Assembly: GCF_004745075.1 (NCBI RefSeq)
Contig: NZ_RHFH01000001.1
Coordinates: 124,001-188,000, forward strand
Source: Brevibacterium sp. S111
GTDB taxonomy: Bacteria > Actinomycetota > Actinomycetes > Actinomycetales > Brevibacteriaceae
DNA: 64,000 nucleotides
Direction of reading: 5' to 3'
A model generated the notes under the pieces. It had not been told where the DNA came from. It saw only the letters and a program-made list of their open reading frames with translations, and made no database searches. The position numbers and the translations under genes are program-made. This document shows positions 56,271 through 64,000 of this stretch, piece by piece (the first letter of the stretch is position 1; every line of letters starts with the position of its first letter).

Positions 56271-57542
56271 TCACTTGGCCTCACCGGTGCCACTGTGCCG
56301 GGTGTCCGGAGCCAACTCTTCGTCGACGTTGCCGGGACCGGCCGAGAGCCAGCCGGTGATCGCCATGAGCGCGGAGATGATGACCATGAACCACAGCGGC
56401 ACCTGCCAGCCCCCGCTCCAGCCGAGCAGTCCGCCGACGGCCAGGGGGCCGATGGCCGCGAGCACATAGCCCGAGGACTGCACGAATGCCGAGGTCGAAG
56501 CGGTGACGGACACGTCTCGGGTGCGGGAGGTGATGAGGGCCAGGGCGGCGGGGAACGCGAAGCCGCCGTAGCCGAGCAGGACCGCCCAGACCCATGGTGT
56601 GGTGGCCGGAATGAGCAGCAGGCCCATGTATCCGATGACGGCGCTGACACCGAATGAGACGAGGAAGGCGCGTGGGGCGATGTTCCGAACGATGATCTGC
56701 GGGGCGAGGAACCCTCCGGGCAGACCGCCGAAGGTCACGATGGTGAGCATGATTCCGGCGAGGAAAGGGTCGAGCCCGGCGTCGCGGTAGATCTGCGGCA
56801 CCCACCCGAATTGGACGTAGGCGTTGGCCGATTGGAGTCCGAAGAACATCGCCATGTACCGAGCTTTCGGTGAGGAGAGCACCGATCGCCGAGGCGGCTG
56901 TTCCTCCCGTTTGTCACCGGGCTCTGCGACCTGTCCGGAGAGGATGGGCACGGACTTCAGTGTTCGCAGCACCGTCCAGGTGATGAGGGCCGACAGCGGG
57001 AGCACGAGCCAGAACCCGAGGCCGACACGCCACCCGCCGAAGCTCTCGGCCAAGGGCGCGGTGAACAGCGACGGCAGCATCGAACCGAGGCCGAGGGAGA
57101 CGGTGAATGTCGTGGAGCCGAGGGTGGGTCGGTGTGGGAAGCGGGACTTGACGTAGACGGGCAGGATGACGTTGCCGATCGACATACCGGCCAGAGCGAG
57201 GACGGTGAGCAGAGCGAAGGCCACCCATTCGGTGACGAGGGCGCGCAGGCCGATGCCGACGACGATGAATGCCGCGCTCATGGCCAGAGCCGAGAACAGG
57301 CCGAGGCGTTTGAGCAGGGGCACGGCGATGATGCCGCAGATCGCGAACACGAGTCCCGGCAGTGCGGTGAGCAGGCCGGTCTGCCATTCGGCGAGTGAGA
57401 AGCCGTCTTTGACCTCGGAGAGCACCGGGCCGAGTGACGAAGCCGCGGGTCTCAGAGAGGCGGCGATGAGGACGAGGCAGGCCAGGGCCAGGATGTCCAG
57501 GCCCCGCGAGCGGCGGAACCCGGGCTCGGTCGAAGACGTCAT
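56271..57542 (-). CDS. MFS transporter, CynX/NimT-like
   Basis: A 423-residue 12-helix carrier. The N-terminal LIAASLRPAASSLGPVLSEV followed by LTALPGLVFAICGIIAVPLLKRLG is typical of the CynX/NimT (cyanate/2-nitroimidazole) group, together with ALAGMSIGNVILPVYVKSRFP. The real substrate cannot be read from sequence. It stands alone between the nuclease gene terminator and hpt, 46 bases before hpt, so it may share the hpt transcript. Confidence 0.85.
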   Translation of the reverse strand: MTSSTEPGFRRSRGLDILALACLVLIAASLRPAASSLGPVLSEVKDGFSLAEWQTGLLTALPGLVFAICGIIAVPLLKRLGLFSALAMSAAFIVVGIGLRALVTEWVAFALLTVLALAGMSIGNVILPVYVKSRFPHRPTLGSTTFTVSLGLGSMLPSLFTAPLAESFGGWRVGLGFWLVLPLSALITWTVLRTLKSVPILSGQVAEPGDKREEQPPRRSVLSSPKARYMAMFFGLQSANAYVQFGWVPQIYRDAGLDPFLAGIMLTIVTFGGLPGGFLAPQIIVRNIAPRAFLVSFGVSAVIGYMGLLLIPATTPWVWAVLLGYGGFAFPAALALITSRTRDVSVTASTSAFVQSSGYVLAAIGPLAVGGLLGWSGGWQVPLWFMVIISALMAITGWLSAGPGNVDEELAPDTRHSGTGEAK

Positions 57543-57569
57543 GGGCTCATCCTTTCAGACCAGGGCCAC

Positions 57570-57613
57570 TCGCCCGCGCGGCGGGTCGGCAACACGATCT
57601 GCCGCGCGGGCGA
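57570..57613 (-). terminator. Hairpin after the cell-wall nuclease gene
   Basis: TCGCCCGCGCGGC (57570-57582) pairs with GCCGCGCGGGCGA (57601-57613), a perfect 13-bp stem with an 18-nt loop, 16 bases after the stop at 57629 on the minus strand. Confidence 0.8.
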
Positions 57614-57628
57614 AGGGCGGTGAGAGGA

Positions 57629-59149
57629 TCAGATCCTGCCGGGACGCCTGGCGATCGCGACTGCGACGGCGCCCAGACCGATGAGCACCGCACCGACTCC
57701 GAGACCGACAATGCCGCCTCCGGTCCGCGGAAGGTCTCCCACCGGGCGAGAAGCCTCCGAATCATCCGAGCCCGCGGTGCCGCCGGACGAGGTGTCATCG
57801 GACGAGTTGTCGGCAGAGCTCGCGGTGTCGACGGCCTTCGCCGAAGCCTCCGATGACGCCCCCGCGTCGGACGCCTCAGAGCCACCACCGGTGCTGCTCG
57901 AGCTGTTCGCATCCGAGGCCGAGGCGGAGTCCGCTTCTGCGGCAGCATCGGCGTCGACCTCGTCACCGCGGTCGGAGCCGCCGTCCGAACCGGTGTCAGC
58001 GTCGGCACCCTCTGCCGTCGAGTCCCCGTCATCGCCGGGCGTCGGCTCTTCGTCTTCGCCCCCAAGGCTGTACGTGATGAGGTTGCCCTTGTGGTCGGTG
58101 GGCCAGTCGGCCTCGGGCGTGAAGAATTCGTCCTGCGACTCCTCCTCGACGAACTCATCGCGCACGACCGAGGTGCGCGGTCCCACGAGTTGAGCAGAGG
58201 TGGCCTGAAGGTCGTCATCGCCGGAATGGAAGACGAAGTCGATGCGATCGCGTTCGTCCGCTTTCGGAGTCCAGCTCAGCTCGGATGTGGGGAAGTCGGT
58301 GTTGCCGGCAGGCCAGGTCACTCCGGGATGGGTGATCTCATCGGGATGGACGTCTCGATAGGCGTCGACGTATCCGCCCTTCTCCAGCTCCAGCGTCGAA
58401 TCCCACGGCATGACGACGCCGTTGTGGTCGTGCTCGTCCTTGGCGCGTTCGGTCCAATCGAGATGCGAGGGTTCGTTGAAGTCACCTCCGATGAGCACTG
58501 AGCGGTCCTGGCTGCGGTCATCCTCGGCGGCTGCGACCGTTCGGGCCACGGCTTCGCTGCGGCCCGATTCGCGGTTGATCTTCGTGATCAGGTCGAGATC
58601 GGTGATGGGTCCGGTTGGAATCTCGTCCCAGCCGTATTCGCTCGTCGGCAGCGGGGGCGGAGTCCCTCCCCCGTATCCGCGAGGCAGGTAGTTCGCGTAG
58701 TACCGGTACTCGAGGTGACCGGAATACACCGCGAGCTCCTGATCGCCGACGTCGAGGACGGCTCGGGCGAAACCCTCAGCCACCGACGACTCGGTGATGG
58801 GGAACCGGGAGATGATTCCTGCGTCCGTGGAGGATCTGCTGGAGGTGTCGTGGCCGCGCCTGTTCAGTTCACGCCTGATCGAGTCAGCTGCGGGGCCGGC
58901 CTCGGAGAGCATGACGATGTCCGCTTCGGTCTCTTCGACGATGTCGGCGATGGTCGCGATCCCATCGGAGATCTGAGTCCCCTGATGCCAGATATTCAGC
59001 TGCAGCACTGTGATCTCGTCGGTGGGCTTCTGCGGTGGCTGCGCCTCCGCAGCCGCTGCGGGTACGGAACCAAGCGAATTCCCCAGAGCCAGAGCCAGCG
59101 CTGATCCAGCGCAGAGCAGGGAGCTTCGCCGTCGAAACACTCGGAACAC
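57629..59149 (-). CDS. Sortase-anchored (LPXTG) endonuclease/exonuclease/phosphatase-family protein
   Basis: A 506-residue secreted protein. The signal peptide covers about residues 1-33 (ends VPAAAAEA). The EEP catalytic domain spans 40-365 with LQLNIWHQG, IVMLSEAG (metal Glu), GGDFNEPSH, ERDRIDFVF and TDHKGNLI (catalytic His). A 100-residue Ser/Asp/Ala/Glu-rich spacer follows, then the sorting signal LPRTGG, a helix (GLGVGAVLIGLGAVAVAIA) and a basic end. This is a wall-anchored nuclease or phosphodiesterase, possibly for extracellular DNA or phosphate scavenging. Confidence 0.88.
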   Translation of the reverse strand: MFRVFRRRSSLLCAGSALALALGNSLGSVPAAAAEAQPPQKPTDEITVLQLNIWHQGTQISDGIATIADIVEETEADIVMLSEAGPAADSIRRELNRRGHDTSSRSSTDAGIISRFPITESSVAEGFARAVLDVGDQELAVYSGHLEYRYYANYLPRGYGGGTPPPLPTSEYGWDEIPTGPITDLDLITKINRESGRSEAVARTVAAAEDDRSQDRSVLIGGDFNEPSHLDWTERAKDEHDHNGVVMPWDSTLELEKGGYVDAYRDVHPDEITHPGVTWPAGNTDFPTSELSWTPKADERDRIDFVFHSGDDDLQATSAQLVGPRTSVVRDEFVEEESQDEFFTPEADWPTDHKGNLITYSLGGEDEEPTPGDDGDSTAEGADADTGSDGGSDRGDEVDADAAAEADSASASDANSSSSTGGGSEASDAGASSEASAKAVDTASSADNSSDDTSSGGTAGSDDSEASRPVGDLPRTGGGIVGLGVGAVLIGLGAVAVAIARRPGRI

Positions 59150-59223
59150 AAGGAACCTTTCTGTCGGGAAGGGTGCTGACCTGGGACATCGTAGCTCTCG
59201 TGCCCATTACGGCGCAGACCGTC

Positions 59224-60276
59224 TCACCGTGCCTTCGCGGCAGCCTGGAACACCGCTCTGCCCGGCTCGACGAGGACCTCGTTGTCTCCCGGCAGGGAGA
59301 GTCGACCGCGGCCGCTGCCGCGGACGAGCGCGCCGAGCTCTGCCACCCGCACGGCGCCGAGGTTCTGGGCAGGAACTCCGCAGCGAAGCAGCCAGTTCCG
59401 CAGCACCCGGTGCAGGATCGCATCCGCACACTCGGTGAGGTCGGCCAGCGGCAGCTGCGCATCGACGCCGATCTCGGCGCTGATTTCCTCGGCCTGGGCG
59501 TCGAGGCAGTCGGCGTCTGCACGGCACAGGTCGGCGGTGCGGGCGAGGTTCGCCGTGATGGGTTGGCCGAGCTCGGTTTCGAGGCCGGCGAGCAGCTGTC
59601 GCGCCCGCACCCGGGTGAACGCGGTGTCGACGTTCATCGGGTCGTTCCAGACCTCGATGTCCTGCGCCCGGCAGGAGGCTTCCGTCTGCTCCCGGTCGAG
59701 GCCGAGCAGGGGACGCAGCAGCCGACCCGTCTGCGGGCTCATCCCCGCCAGCGACCGGGTGCCCGAACCGCGCATGAGTCCGAGGAGGACGGTCTCGGCC
59801 TGGTCGCTGCGGGTGTGGGCGGTGAGAATCCAGTCGGCACCTGCCGCTGTCCGTGCGGTCTCGAGCGCGGCGTAGCGGGCAGTTCGTGCCGCGGCTTCGA
59901 GTCCCTCCTCCCCCGCGGTGATCTCGACACGGACCAGGTCGGCGGGAACGCCCCAGGATTCGGCGGTGTCGACGACGTGACGGGCCACTTCGGCTGAACC
60001 GCTCTGGAGTCCGTGGTCGACGGTGAGGACGCGGGCACGCACTTCGCCTCGCCGGTGGAGGAAGGCACAGGCATGCAGCAGCGCCATCGAGTCTGCGCCC
60101 CCGGAGACAGCGACGATGATCCCGGGCGCCCGGGGCTCAGTTGCGCTCCCAACCGACGGCGGCCTCCGCGATTCGGAGGCCGCTGCGAGAGCGGATCGCA
60201 CCGCGTTGCGGACGGCGCCGCTGGCCGGGTCGAGGGTGGGCCGCCTCGGCGAGGAGCGCTCAGAGTGCTCAGCCAT
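59224..60276 (-). CDS. tilS: tRNA(Ile)-lysidine synthase TilS
   Basis: A 350-residue PP-loop ATPase that modifies C34 of tRNA-Ile(CAU) to lysidine. The PP-loop is VAVSGGADSMALLHA (SGGADS at 58-63). Other matches: VDHGLQSGSAEVARHV and TAHTRSDQAETVLLGLMRGSG, with PLLGLDREQTEASCRAQDIE. A short C-terminal tRNA-binding domain is present, as in actinobacteria. Overlaps the upstream metalloprotease gene by 8 bases. Confidence 0.93.
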   Translation of the reverse strand: MAEHSERSSPRRPTLDPASGAVRNAVRSALAAASESRRPPSVGSATEPRAPGIIVAVSGGADSMALLHACAFLHRRGEVRARVLTVDHGLQSGSAEVARHVVDTAESWGVPADLVRVEITAGEEGLEAAARTARYAALETARTAAGADWILTAHTRSDQAETVLLGLMRGSGTRSLAGMSPQTGRLLRPLLGLDREQTEASCRAQDIEVWNDPMNVDTAFTRVRARQLLAGLETELGQPITANLARTADLCRADADCLDAQAEEISAEIGVDAQLPLADLTECADAILHRVLRNWLLRCGVPAQNLGAVRVAELGALVRGSGRGRLSLPGDNEVLVEPGRAVFQAAAKAR

Positions 60277-61285
60277 GGATCCTCTCGAGCCAGAGCTGCG
60301 GTTCGTGGATCTCAGCGGTGCGCGGCAGATTCTCGGGTGCTGCGAAGATGCGGGAGAATCCCTTCTGTCCGACCTCGCTGCGGACGGCTCGGACGAACTT
60401 CGCCCCGTCGCGGTACTGGGCGAGTTTGAGATCCATCCCCAGCAGGTTCGTGAGCAGTCCGCCCTGCCCGGCGTCCCGGCGGGCTTCGAACTTCCGGCGC
60501 AGCTTCCGCACGCTCGGGATCACCCCGGCACCGACCTCGTCCATGACGACATCGGCATGGCCTTCGAGCAGGGACAGGATCGCCGTCGCCTCATCGAGTG
60601 CCGCGCGCATCTCTTCATCGCGGATGAGATCGACGAGGCTGGCTTCGCCCTTGACGATCCGCCCGAGCGTGGCGAAGAGCTCGACGATTCCACCGACTCC
60701 GGGCATCTTCACCCTGGTCGACACCGCCCCGGAGAGCAGGGAGCGCATGTGGTCGCGCAGCCAGGGCGCGGTGGCGAACTGCACCTGGTGGGTCGCTTCG
60801 TGCAGCGCCACCCACATCCGGAAGTCGCGCTCGTCCACGCCCATCGCCTCCTCGGCGATGAGCACCGCCGGAGCGACGAACATCAGCCGTCCGGCTTCGA
60901 CGGCGAAAGGGTCGAACTGGCCGAGCACGCGCGTCGAGAGCAGAGACAGGACACCGGCGACCTCGACCGCGGCCCCCTTCGCGGTGGCCGGTGTCACGGG
61001 GGCGGGCAGGGCCGCCTCGTCGACCATCCCGTTGAGGGATTGCGCATTGGCCTTGACCCAGCCGACCTGGTCGAGCACGAGCACGGACCCGGCCGCCAGG
61101 CGCGCCCGCACGTCATCGGCGTGGGCGGGTTCGAGCAGGAACGAATCGAGCACGAGGTCCTGCGCGGTCAGCGCATTGTCCTTCATCCCGGCCACGAGCT
61201 CGTCGAGGACGCGGGCATCGGGGACCTTCGCCGCGGAGACGAGCTCACGTGCGGTGCGGGCGGCGAACTTCTCATCGACGATCAT
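60269..61285 (-). CDS. DUF2342 zinc-dependent metalloprotease-like protein
   Basis: A 338-residue protein of the DUF2342 (Rv3626c) family with a zinc-binding motif ALHEATHQVQF (HExxH form HEATH). A more distant LEGHADVVMDEVG supplies likely further ligands. The start is set at ATG 61285 (MIVDEKFAARTARE) since it overlaps the dacB stop as ATGA. It lies in the fixed actinobacterial order dacB-DUF2342-tilS. Natural substrate unknown. Confidence 0.88.
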   Translation of the reverse strand: MIVDEKFAARTARELVSAAKVPDARVLDELVAGMKDNALTAQDLVLDSFLLEPAHADDVRARLAAGSVLVLDQVGWVKANAQSLNGMVDEAALPAPVTPATAKGAAVEVAGVLSLLSTRVLGQFDPFAVEAGRLMFVAPAVLIAEEAMGVDERDFRMWVALHEATHQVQFATAPWLRDHMRSLLSGAVSTRVKMPGVGGIVELFATLGRIVKGEASLVDLIRDEEMRAALDEATAILSLLEGHADVVMDEVGAGVIPSVRKLRRKFEARRDAGQGGLLTNLLGMDLKLAQYRDGAKFVRAVRSEVGQKGFSRIFAAPENLPRTAEIHEPQLWLERIHG

Positions 61286-62820
61286 CGGCAGCCGCAATTC
61301 GCGAGTGCGGTGACGATGTCGTCCACGGTCTTTCTGGCTTCCAAGATCTTGTCCTTGTCCACGTCGTCGATTTGGATGGAGAACACGAGGTAGCGGCCTT
61401 CGGCATCGAGGACCCCACCGGCCAGGGAGGTCACGGTCGACAGTGTCCCGGTCTTCGCATGCACACTGCCGGAGGCGTTCTTCTCGTCCACAAACCGGTC
61501 GTGCAGGGTGCCGGTGAGACCGCCGACCGGAAAGTAGCTGATGAGGCCGGCCAGGGAGTCATCGGCGACGACGGAGGCTTGGAGGATCGTCGTGAGGTCG
61601 TGCGGGGCGATCCGGTTGTCATAGGACAGGCCCGAAGTGTCCACGAGGCGGGTGCGGCCGAGGTCGACCGAATCGCCGAGGGTTTTGAGCACGGCCTGCG
61701 GTCCGGCCTCGAGACTGCCGTCCTCGCCCTGGGCGATGGCAACCTCGTTGCCGAGCACCTCGGCGACCACGTTGTCACTGTGGACGAGCGCGTATTCGAC
61801 GATCTCGGAGATCGTCGCCGACTCGACCCGTGCGAGCTCCTTCCCGTTCGCGCCAGCACCGTCCTCGGACTCCTGCGAACCAGCATCACTGTCGGCGCTG
61901 CTCTTCGCTTCTGCGTCGTCGTCTGCTGCGGTCGTGGTGATCCCGGCTTTCTTCAGTTCCTTCGCGAAGACCTTCAGCGCGTCGGCGGCCGGGTGCTCGC
62001 TGCGGGCTCGCCATTCCCGGTCCTTCGGTCCGATGTAGGCGGTGTCGACCATGAGCGGTTGGATCGGGGTGATCACACCCTTGGCGATGTCAGCGCGGTC
62101 CCATCCGGAGTCGAAGTCCTCACCGGTGTACCTACTCGTGTCCAGCGCGAGCGCCACCTCGGTGATGTCGTCGTCTTTGAGGGCCTGCGCAGTGTCCTCG
62201 GCCAAGGTCCGCAGCCCACCGTGCCCGTTGACCGAACCGGGATCGGAGTCCCCGGCTCCCAGGAGCACGTCCCCTCCTCCGGTCAGGGTCAGGGTGTTGG
62301 CATCGGCGTCGAAGTCCGCCGTCGTCGCCAACCGCGCCTGACCGCCGATGGATTTCAGCGCCGCTGCCGCGGTGAGCACCTTCGTCACCGAGGCGGGAGT
62401 GCGCGGTTTCGTTTCGTTCTTCGCATAGAGGACCTCGTCGGAGAGTCCGTCCCGGACTTCGAGGCCGAAGCCCTTGACCTTCGAATCCTTGAGGATGGGC
62501 GCGATCTTCTTCTCAACCTTCGTCGGCACGGAGGCGGAGTCTGCCACCGCCGAGGCGGGGGCGGGCACTTCCTTTGCCTGCGCTTGGGGATTCGGCACAG
62601 CTTGGACGGAGATCGGCGGCTCCGTGGTCAGCACGCCGGGCAGCCCGGGGACGAGGTCGAAGGCGTCGACGGCCGCGTAGGCACCGAGTGCCAGGACGAG
62701 GACCCCGGCAGTGATCGCCCCGCCTCTTCCCCTGCGGCGTCGACGCTTCACGGCATCGGAGCGCGGGGAATCGGAGTCCGTCGAGTCCGCAGTCTTCGGC
62801 TCATCGGGGATGTCGTTCAA
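61282..62820 (-). CDS. dacB: D-alanyl-D-alanine carboxypeptidase / endopeptidase (PBP4, DacB)
   Basis: A 512-residue class C penicillin-binding protein trimming peptidoglycan peptides. The N-terminus is cytosolic and basic (KRRRRRGRGG), then a membrane anchor (ITAGVLVLALGAYAAVDAF, about residues 36-55). Active-site motifs: TPASVTKVLTAAAA (SxxK), VHSDNVVAEVLG (SxN) and HAKTGTLSTV (KTG). Domain insertions include a low-complexity Asp/Ser/Glu stretch near residues 300-330. First gene of the operon to tilS. Divergent from ppa. Confidence 0.93.
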   Translation of the reverse strand: MNDIPDEPKTADSTDSDSPRSDAVKRRRRRGRGGAITAGVLVLALGAYAAVDAFDLVPGLPGVLTTEPPISVQAVPNPQAQAKEVPAPASAVADSASVPTKVEKKIAPILKDSKVKGFGLEVRDGLSDEVLYAKNETKPRTPASVTKVLTAAAALKSIGGQARLATTADFDADANTLTLTGGGDVLLGAGDSDPGSVNGHGGLRTLAEDTAQALKDDDITEVALALDTSRYTGEDFDSGWDRADIAKGVITPIQPLMVDTAYIGPKDREWRARSEHPAADALKVFAKELKKAGITTTAADDDAEAKSSADSDAGSQESEDGAGANGKELARVESATISEIVEYALVHSDNVVAEVLGNEVAIAQGEDGSLEAGPQAVLKTLGDSVDLGRTRLVDTSGLSYDNRIAPHDLTTILQASVVADDSLAGLISYFPVGGLTGTLHDRFVDEKNASGSVHAKTGTLSTVTSLAGGVLDAEGRYLVFSIQIDDVDKDKILEARKTVDDIVTALANCGCR

Positions 62821-62925
62821 ACGCGCTTCTCATTCCTCGACGGCCGAGAAGGCCGCCGTCGGTGGACGGTGACGGGGACTTGTACCATCTATTCTAGTGA
62901 TGCACCCCTAACGTGAAGGAGCACT

Positions 62926-63414
62926 ATGGAACTGTTGGCCACAATCGAGATCCCGCGCGGATCCCGCATCAAGTACGAAGTCGACCATGAGACCGGTCGT
63001 GTCAAGCTCGACCGCTATCTCTACACCTCGATGCAGTACCCCGCCGATTACGGCTTCATCGAGGACACGCTCGGCAACGACGGTGACCCCCTCGACGTTC
63101 TCGTGCTGCTGCCCGAACCGCTGTTCCCCGGTGTGCTCATCGACGTCCGCCCCATCGGCATGTTCCAGATGGAGGACGAGGCCGGAGGCGACGACAAGGT
63201 CCTCGCCGTGCCCGCCGGTGACCCCCGCTGGGAGTCCTACACGGACATCTCGGATGTGGACAAGTTCATGCTCGACTCGATCGAGCACTTCTTCAACCGC
63301 TACAAGGACCTCGAGCCCGGAAAGTACGTCAAGGGTTCGAGCTGGGCCGGCCGGGAAGCCGCCGAGGCCGAGGTCAACGCCTCCATCGAGCGCTTCAAGG
63401 CGGAGGGCCACTGA
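62926..63414 (+). CDS. ppa: Inorganic pyrophosphatase
   Basis: A 162-residue soluble class I pyrophosphatase. [20 protein letters not shown], then [24 protein letters not shown] carries the signature D-x-D-P-x-D metal site. It hydrolyses PPi from biosynthesis. The start ATG 62926 is preceded by GAAGGAG. It is divergent from dacB (105 bases between starts), the same arrangement as Rv3627c-Rv3628. A perfect hairpin follows the stop. Confidence 0.96.
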   Translation: MELLATIEIPRGSRIKYEVDHETGRVKLDRYLYTSMQYPADYGFIEDTLGNDGDPLDVLVLLPEPLFPGVLIDVRPIGMFQMEDEAGGDDKVLAVPAGDPRWESYTDISDVDKFMLDSIEHFFNRYKDLEPGKYVKGSSWAGREAAEAEVNASIERFKAEGH

Positions 63415-63438
63415 GCCGCTCCCCCCTCAAACGCACCT

Positions 63439-63468
63439 GACCGCCCGGATGATGTCATCCGGGCGGTC
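63439..63468 (+). terminator. Hairpin terminator after ppa
   Basis: GACCGCCCGGATGA (63439-63452) and TCATCCGGGCGGTC (63455-63468) form a perfect 14-bp stem, 24 bases after the ppa stop. Confidence 0.85.
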
Positions 63469-63578
63469 GTGTCATGTGGGCGGGTGACCTGCTGACCGGC
63501 ACCGACGAGTGACGATGCTCACGATTTCTTAGGTCACCCTAAGGGGCAGTGTGAGCCAGGTTATGCCATCGTCGAGTC

Positions 63579-64000
63579 ATGAAACTCGATCATGTGTCAT
63601 ACGCCAGTGAACCTGATGGCTACCGTGCGACGGCCGAGCGGATCTCGGAGAAGCTCGGTGTGGTTCCCTACGACGGCGGTGTGCATCCTCGATTCGGCAC
63701 CAGAAATCTCATCTTCCCCCTCGCGAACGGCCACTATCTCGAAGTCGTAGAAGCCTTGGAGCACCCGGCCGCTCTCTCAACCCCTTTCGGTCAGGCAGTG
63801 CGAGCTCGCTCCGAGCTCGGCGGCGGCTGGATGGGCTGGTGCGTCTCGGTCGAAGATCTCGCCGCGGTCGAAACCCGCCTCGAGCGCAAAGCCGTCGACG
63901 GCAACCGCACACCGGAGTCCGGTTTGGAACTCAAGTGGCTGCAGATCGGCATCAAGGGGCTCATCGCCGACCCCCAGCTGCCGTTCTTCATCAAGTGGTC
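63579..64000 (+). CDS. VOC/glyoxalase-like domain protein (cut by window edge)
   Basis: The first 140 residues of a protein starting MKLDHVSYASEPDGYRATAE, with VHPRFGTRNLIFPLANGHYLEVVEALEHP and the second half LKWLQIGIKGLIADPQLPFFIKW. This resembles the Glyoxalase_3/VOC-like family found in many actinobacteria, with His and Glu metal-site candidates (LDHV and YLEVVE). Substrate unknown. The C-terminus lies beyond the window. Confidence 0.85.
   Translation, partial: MKLDHVSYASEPDGYRATAERISEKLGVVPYDGGVHPRFGTRNLIFPLANGHYLEVVEALEHPAALSTPFGQAVRARSELGGGWMGWCVSVEDLAAVETRLERKAVDGNRTPESGLELKWLQIGIKGLIADPQLPFFIKW

Noticed and set aside
61249..62916. 555-codon plus-strand open frame
   Set aside because: Antisense shadow of dacB, which carries SxxK, SxN and KTG motifs.

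Overview
The window is a 64 kb piece of a high-GC actinobacterial chromosome. Lsr2, the 32-residue ribosomal protein bS22, ClpC, DUF3180, DUF2342, DUF2520, a fused FolB-FolK and an actinobacterial-style MutY all point to Actinomycetota. Protein style and gene order suggest Micrococcales, most likely Brevibacterium or a close relative (inference, not tested by search). The DNA is gene-dense, operons overlap by 1-8 bases, and no phage, transposase, integrase or CRISPR array was seen.

Left part (1-20 kb). A conserved housekeeping set, hemA-rex-glutaredoxin-bS22 ... proC-sugar isomerase ... ppx, reads leftward and is split by carbon and ion modules: acuC (deacetylase), ktrB-ktrA (K+ uptake), tRNA-Gly(CCC), DUF485-actP (acetate uptake) facing a GAF-LuxR regulator, and glpD-glpF-glpK (glycerol). 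It ends with a propionate (2-methylcitrate) operon prpD-prpB-prpC plus an enoyl-CoA hydratase.

Middle part (20-31 kb). This is more accessory: a Nudix-fold protein with a decayed Nudix box, a two-domain universal stress protein, a TPP riboswitch driving a YkoE-YkoD-YkoC thiamine-precursor ECF transporter, several single enzymes, and a LysR-controlled FAD oxidase/aldehyde dehydrogenase pair that looks like pipecolate/lysine breakdown. A pair of 64-nt palindromic repeats flanks a tiny membrane-protein gene at 30.8-31.25 kb.

Right part (31-64 kb). Order resembles the Mycobacterium tuberculosis Rv3585-Rv3628 region: radA ... mutY ... clpC, lsr2, lysS, DUF2520, PH-domain proteins, DUF3180, folBK, folP, folE, ftsH, hpt ... 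tilS, DUF2342, dacB, ppa. Departures are informative. disA is absent between radA and mutY. panC-panD-coaX are absent next to DUF2520. A glycoside-utilisation islet (TetR, MFS, GH1 joined in frame to a frameshifted esterase, DUF3237) sits between mutY and clpC. A CynX-like exporter and a sortase-anchored extracellular nuclease/phosphatase sit between hpt and tilS.

The points most worth following are the GH1-esterase fusion with an internal ribosome site and frameshift, the loss of disA beside an intact KtrAB system, the paired palindromic repeats, the LPXTG-anchored nuclease and the collagen-like FtsH tail. No clearly novel multi-gene defence or mobile system was found.
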